Assembly (NCBI GenBank): GCA_910588535.1
Contig: CAJUOO010000052.1
Coordinates: forward strand, 1 to 23,306
DNA length: 23,306 bases
Direction of reading: 5' to 3'
Source of the DNA: an uncultured Lachnospiraceae bacterium
GTDB taxonomy: Bacteria; Bacillota; Clostridia; Lachnospirales; Lachnospiraceae
Positions 23,083-23,306 of the stretch are shown here, piece by piece. A program made the position numbers and the translations under genes. Every line of letters starts with the position of its first letter. Within the stretch, counting starts at the first letter, position 1. The notes beneath the pieces were generated by a model. It had not been told where the DNA came from and did not search any database. It worked only from the letters and a program-made list of their open reading frames with translations.

Positions 23083-23306
23083 TCATATTCCTAATATCTT
23101 TTTTAGTTTTGGAACATAGCGTCTGGATACATATGTTGTTATTCCATTTGATAATTTAACGCAAATTGTACCTGTAAAACTCAAGTCAAAATTATTGACT
23201 TTTTTTAAGTTGATAATTTCCGAATTTGATATACGAATGAATTGATTAGAGGGTAATCGATTTTCTATCTCATATAACCTAAGTCGAAGAATATATTCCC
23301 CTTTGT
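23083..23306 (-). CDS. LytTR DNA-binding regulator, C-terminal part
   Basis: Seventy-three residues are visible, cut by the window edge. They read like the LytTR domain: YEIENRLPSNQFIRISNSEI, then INLKKVNNFDLSFTGTICVK and LSNGITTYVSRRYVPKLKKI. These include the helix R-x-S-N-S and the R-R-Y-V/L-P-x-L end that mark the domain. Since no receiver domain can be seen, whether this is a stand-alone LytTR protein or a response regulator is unknown. It leads the LytTR-DUF3021-KTR operon. Confidence 0.88.
   Translation of the reverse strand, partial: KGEYILRLRLYEIENRLPSNQFIRISNSEIINLKKVNNFDLSFTGTICVKLSNGITTYVSRRYVPKLKKILGI

Overview
The window looks like chromosome from a spore-forming, anaerobic Clostridia species, most likely Lachnospiraceae. 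This rests on gene content: an alpha/beta-type small acid-soluble spore protein, rubrerythrin, a minimal SufC/SufB-type pair, a cell-wall-binding-repeat surface protein and a YtrA-like GntR/ABC operon with a Lachnospiraceae-style permease. Base composition fits a moderate-GC Firmicute with AT-rich intergenic DNA. The genus cannot be fixed from the sequence alone.

Layout. 1-770 holds a mobile-looking composite repeat. 774-1622 is an AraC-type regulator, converging through a shared hairpin terminator on a minus-strand operon: gntR, ABC ATPase, large ABC permease (4973 down to 1683), with a clear promoter and a perfect inverted-repeat operator. 5166-10868 is a conserved housekeeping block, all minus strand: lepA-hemW, rubrerythrin, a spore protein, then sufC-sufB-like. 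11164-12903 is a secreted cell-wall-binding protein. Next to it is a divergent regulatory cluster, a small XRE repressor facing a two-gene operon of an HTH-like protein and a Hanks-type Ser/Thr kinase, with a 10-bp palindrome repeated at both ends of the shared region. 14689-15207 is a second composite repeat. 15311-17855 holds a GNAT acetyltransferase and a methyl-accepting chemotaxis protein.

18436-19673 is a TetR-family autoregulated pair (regulator plus membrane protein). After a third, truncated repeat copy (19748-20112) the DNA becomes a patchwork of integrative-element debris: a frameshifted XRE gene and the N-terminal stub of a RepA_N replication initiator behind a 13-C tract. Interspersed are apparently intact cargo genes: an S51-type peptidase, an NTF2-like protein, and a LytTR / DUF3021 / cysteine-rich KTR operon running off the right edge.

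The most unusual signal is the repeat family. Five ~140-nt palindromic units (one cut by the window edge) occur as two arm types. They pair into ~0.5-0.65 kb composites with the units in inverted orientation around a conserved linker. Outer arms differ almost completely between types yet stay complementary; two inner stems change in a compensated way; and one loop is always of GNRA form (GCAA, GAGA, GAGA, GGGA). This points to selection or homogenisation on a folded nucleic acid, not on a protein. The second most interesting item is the XRE/HTH/kinase cluster beside the surface protein.
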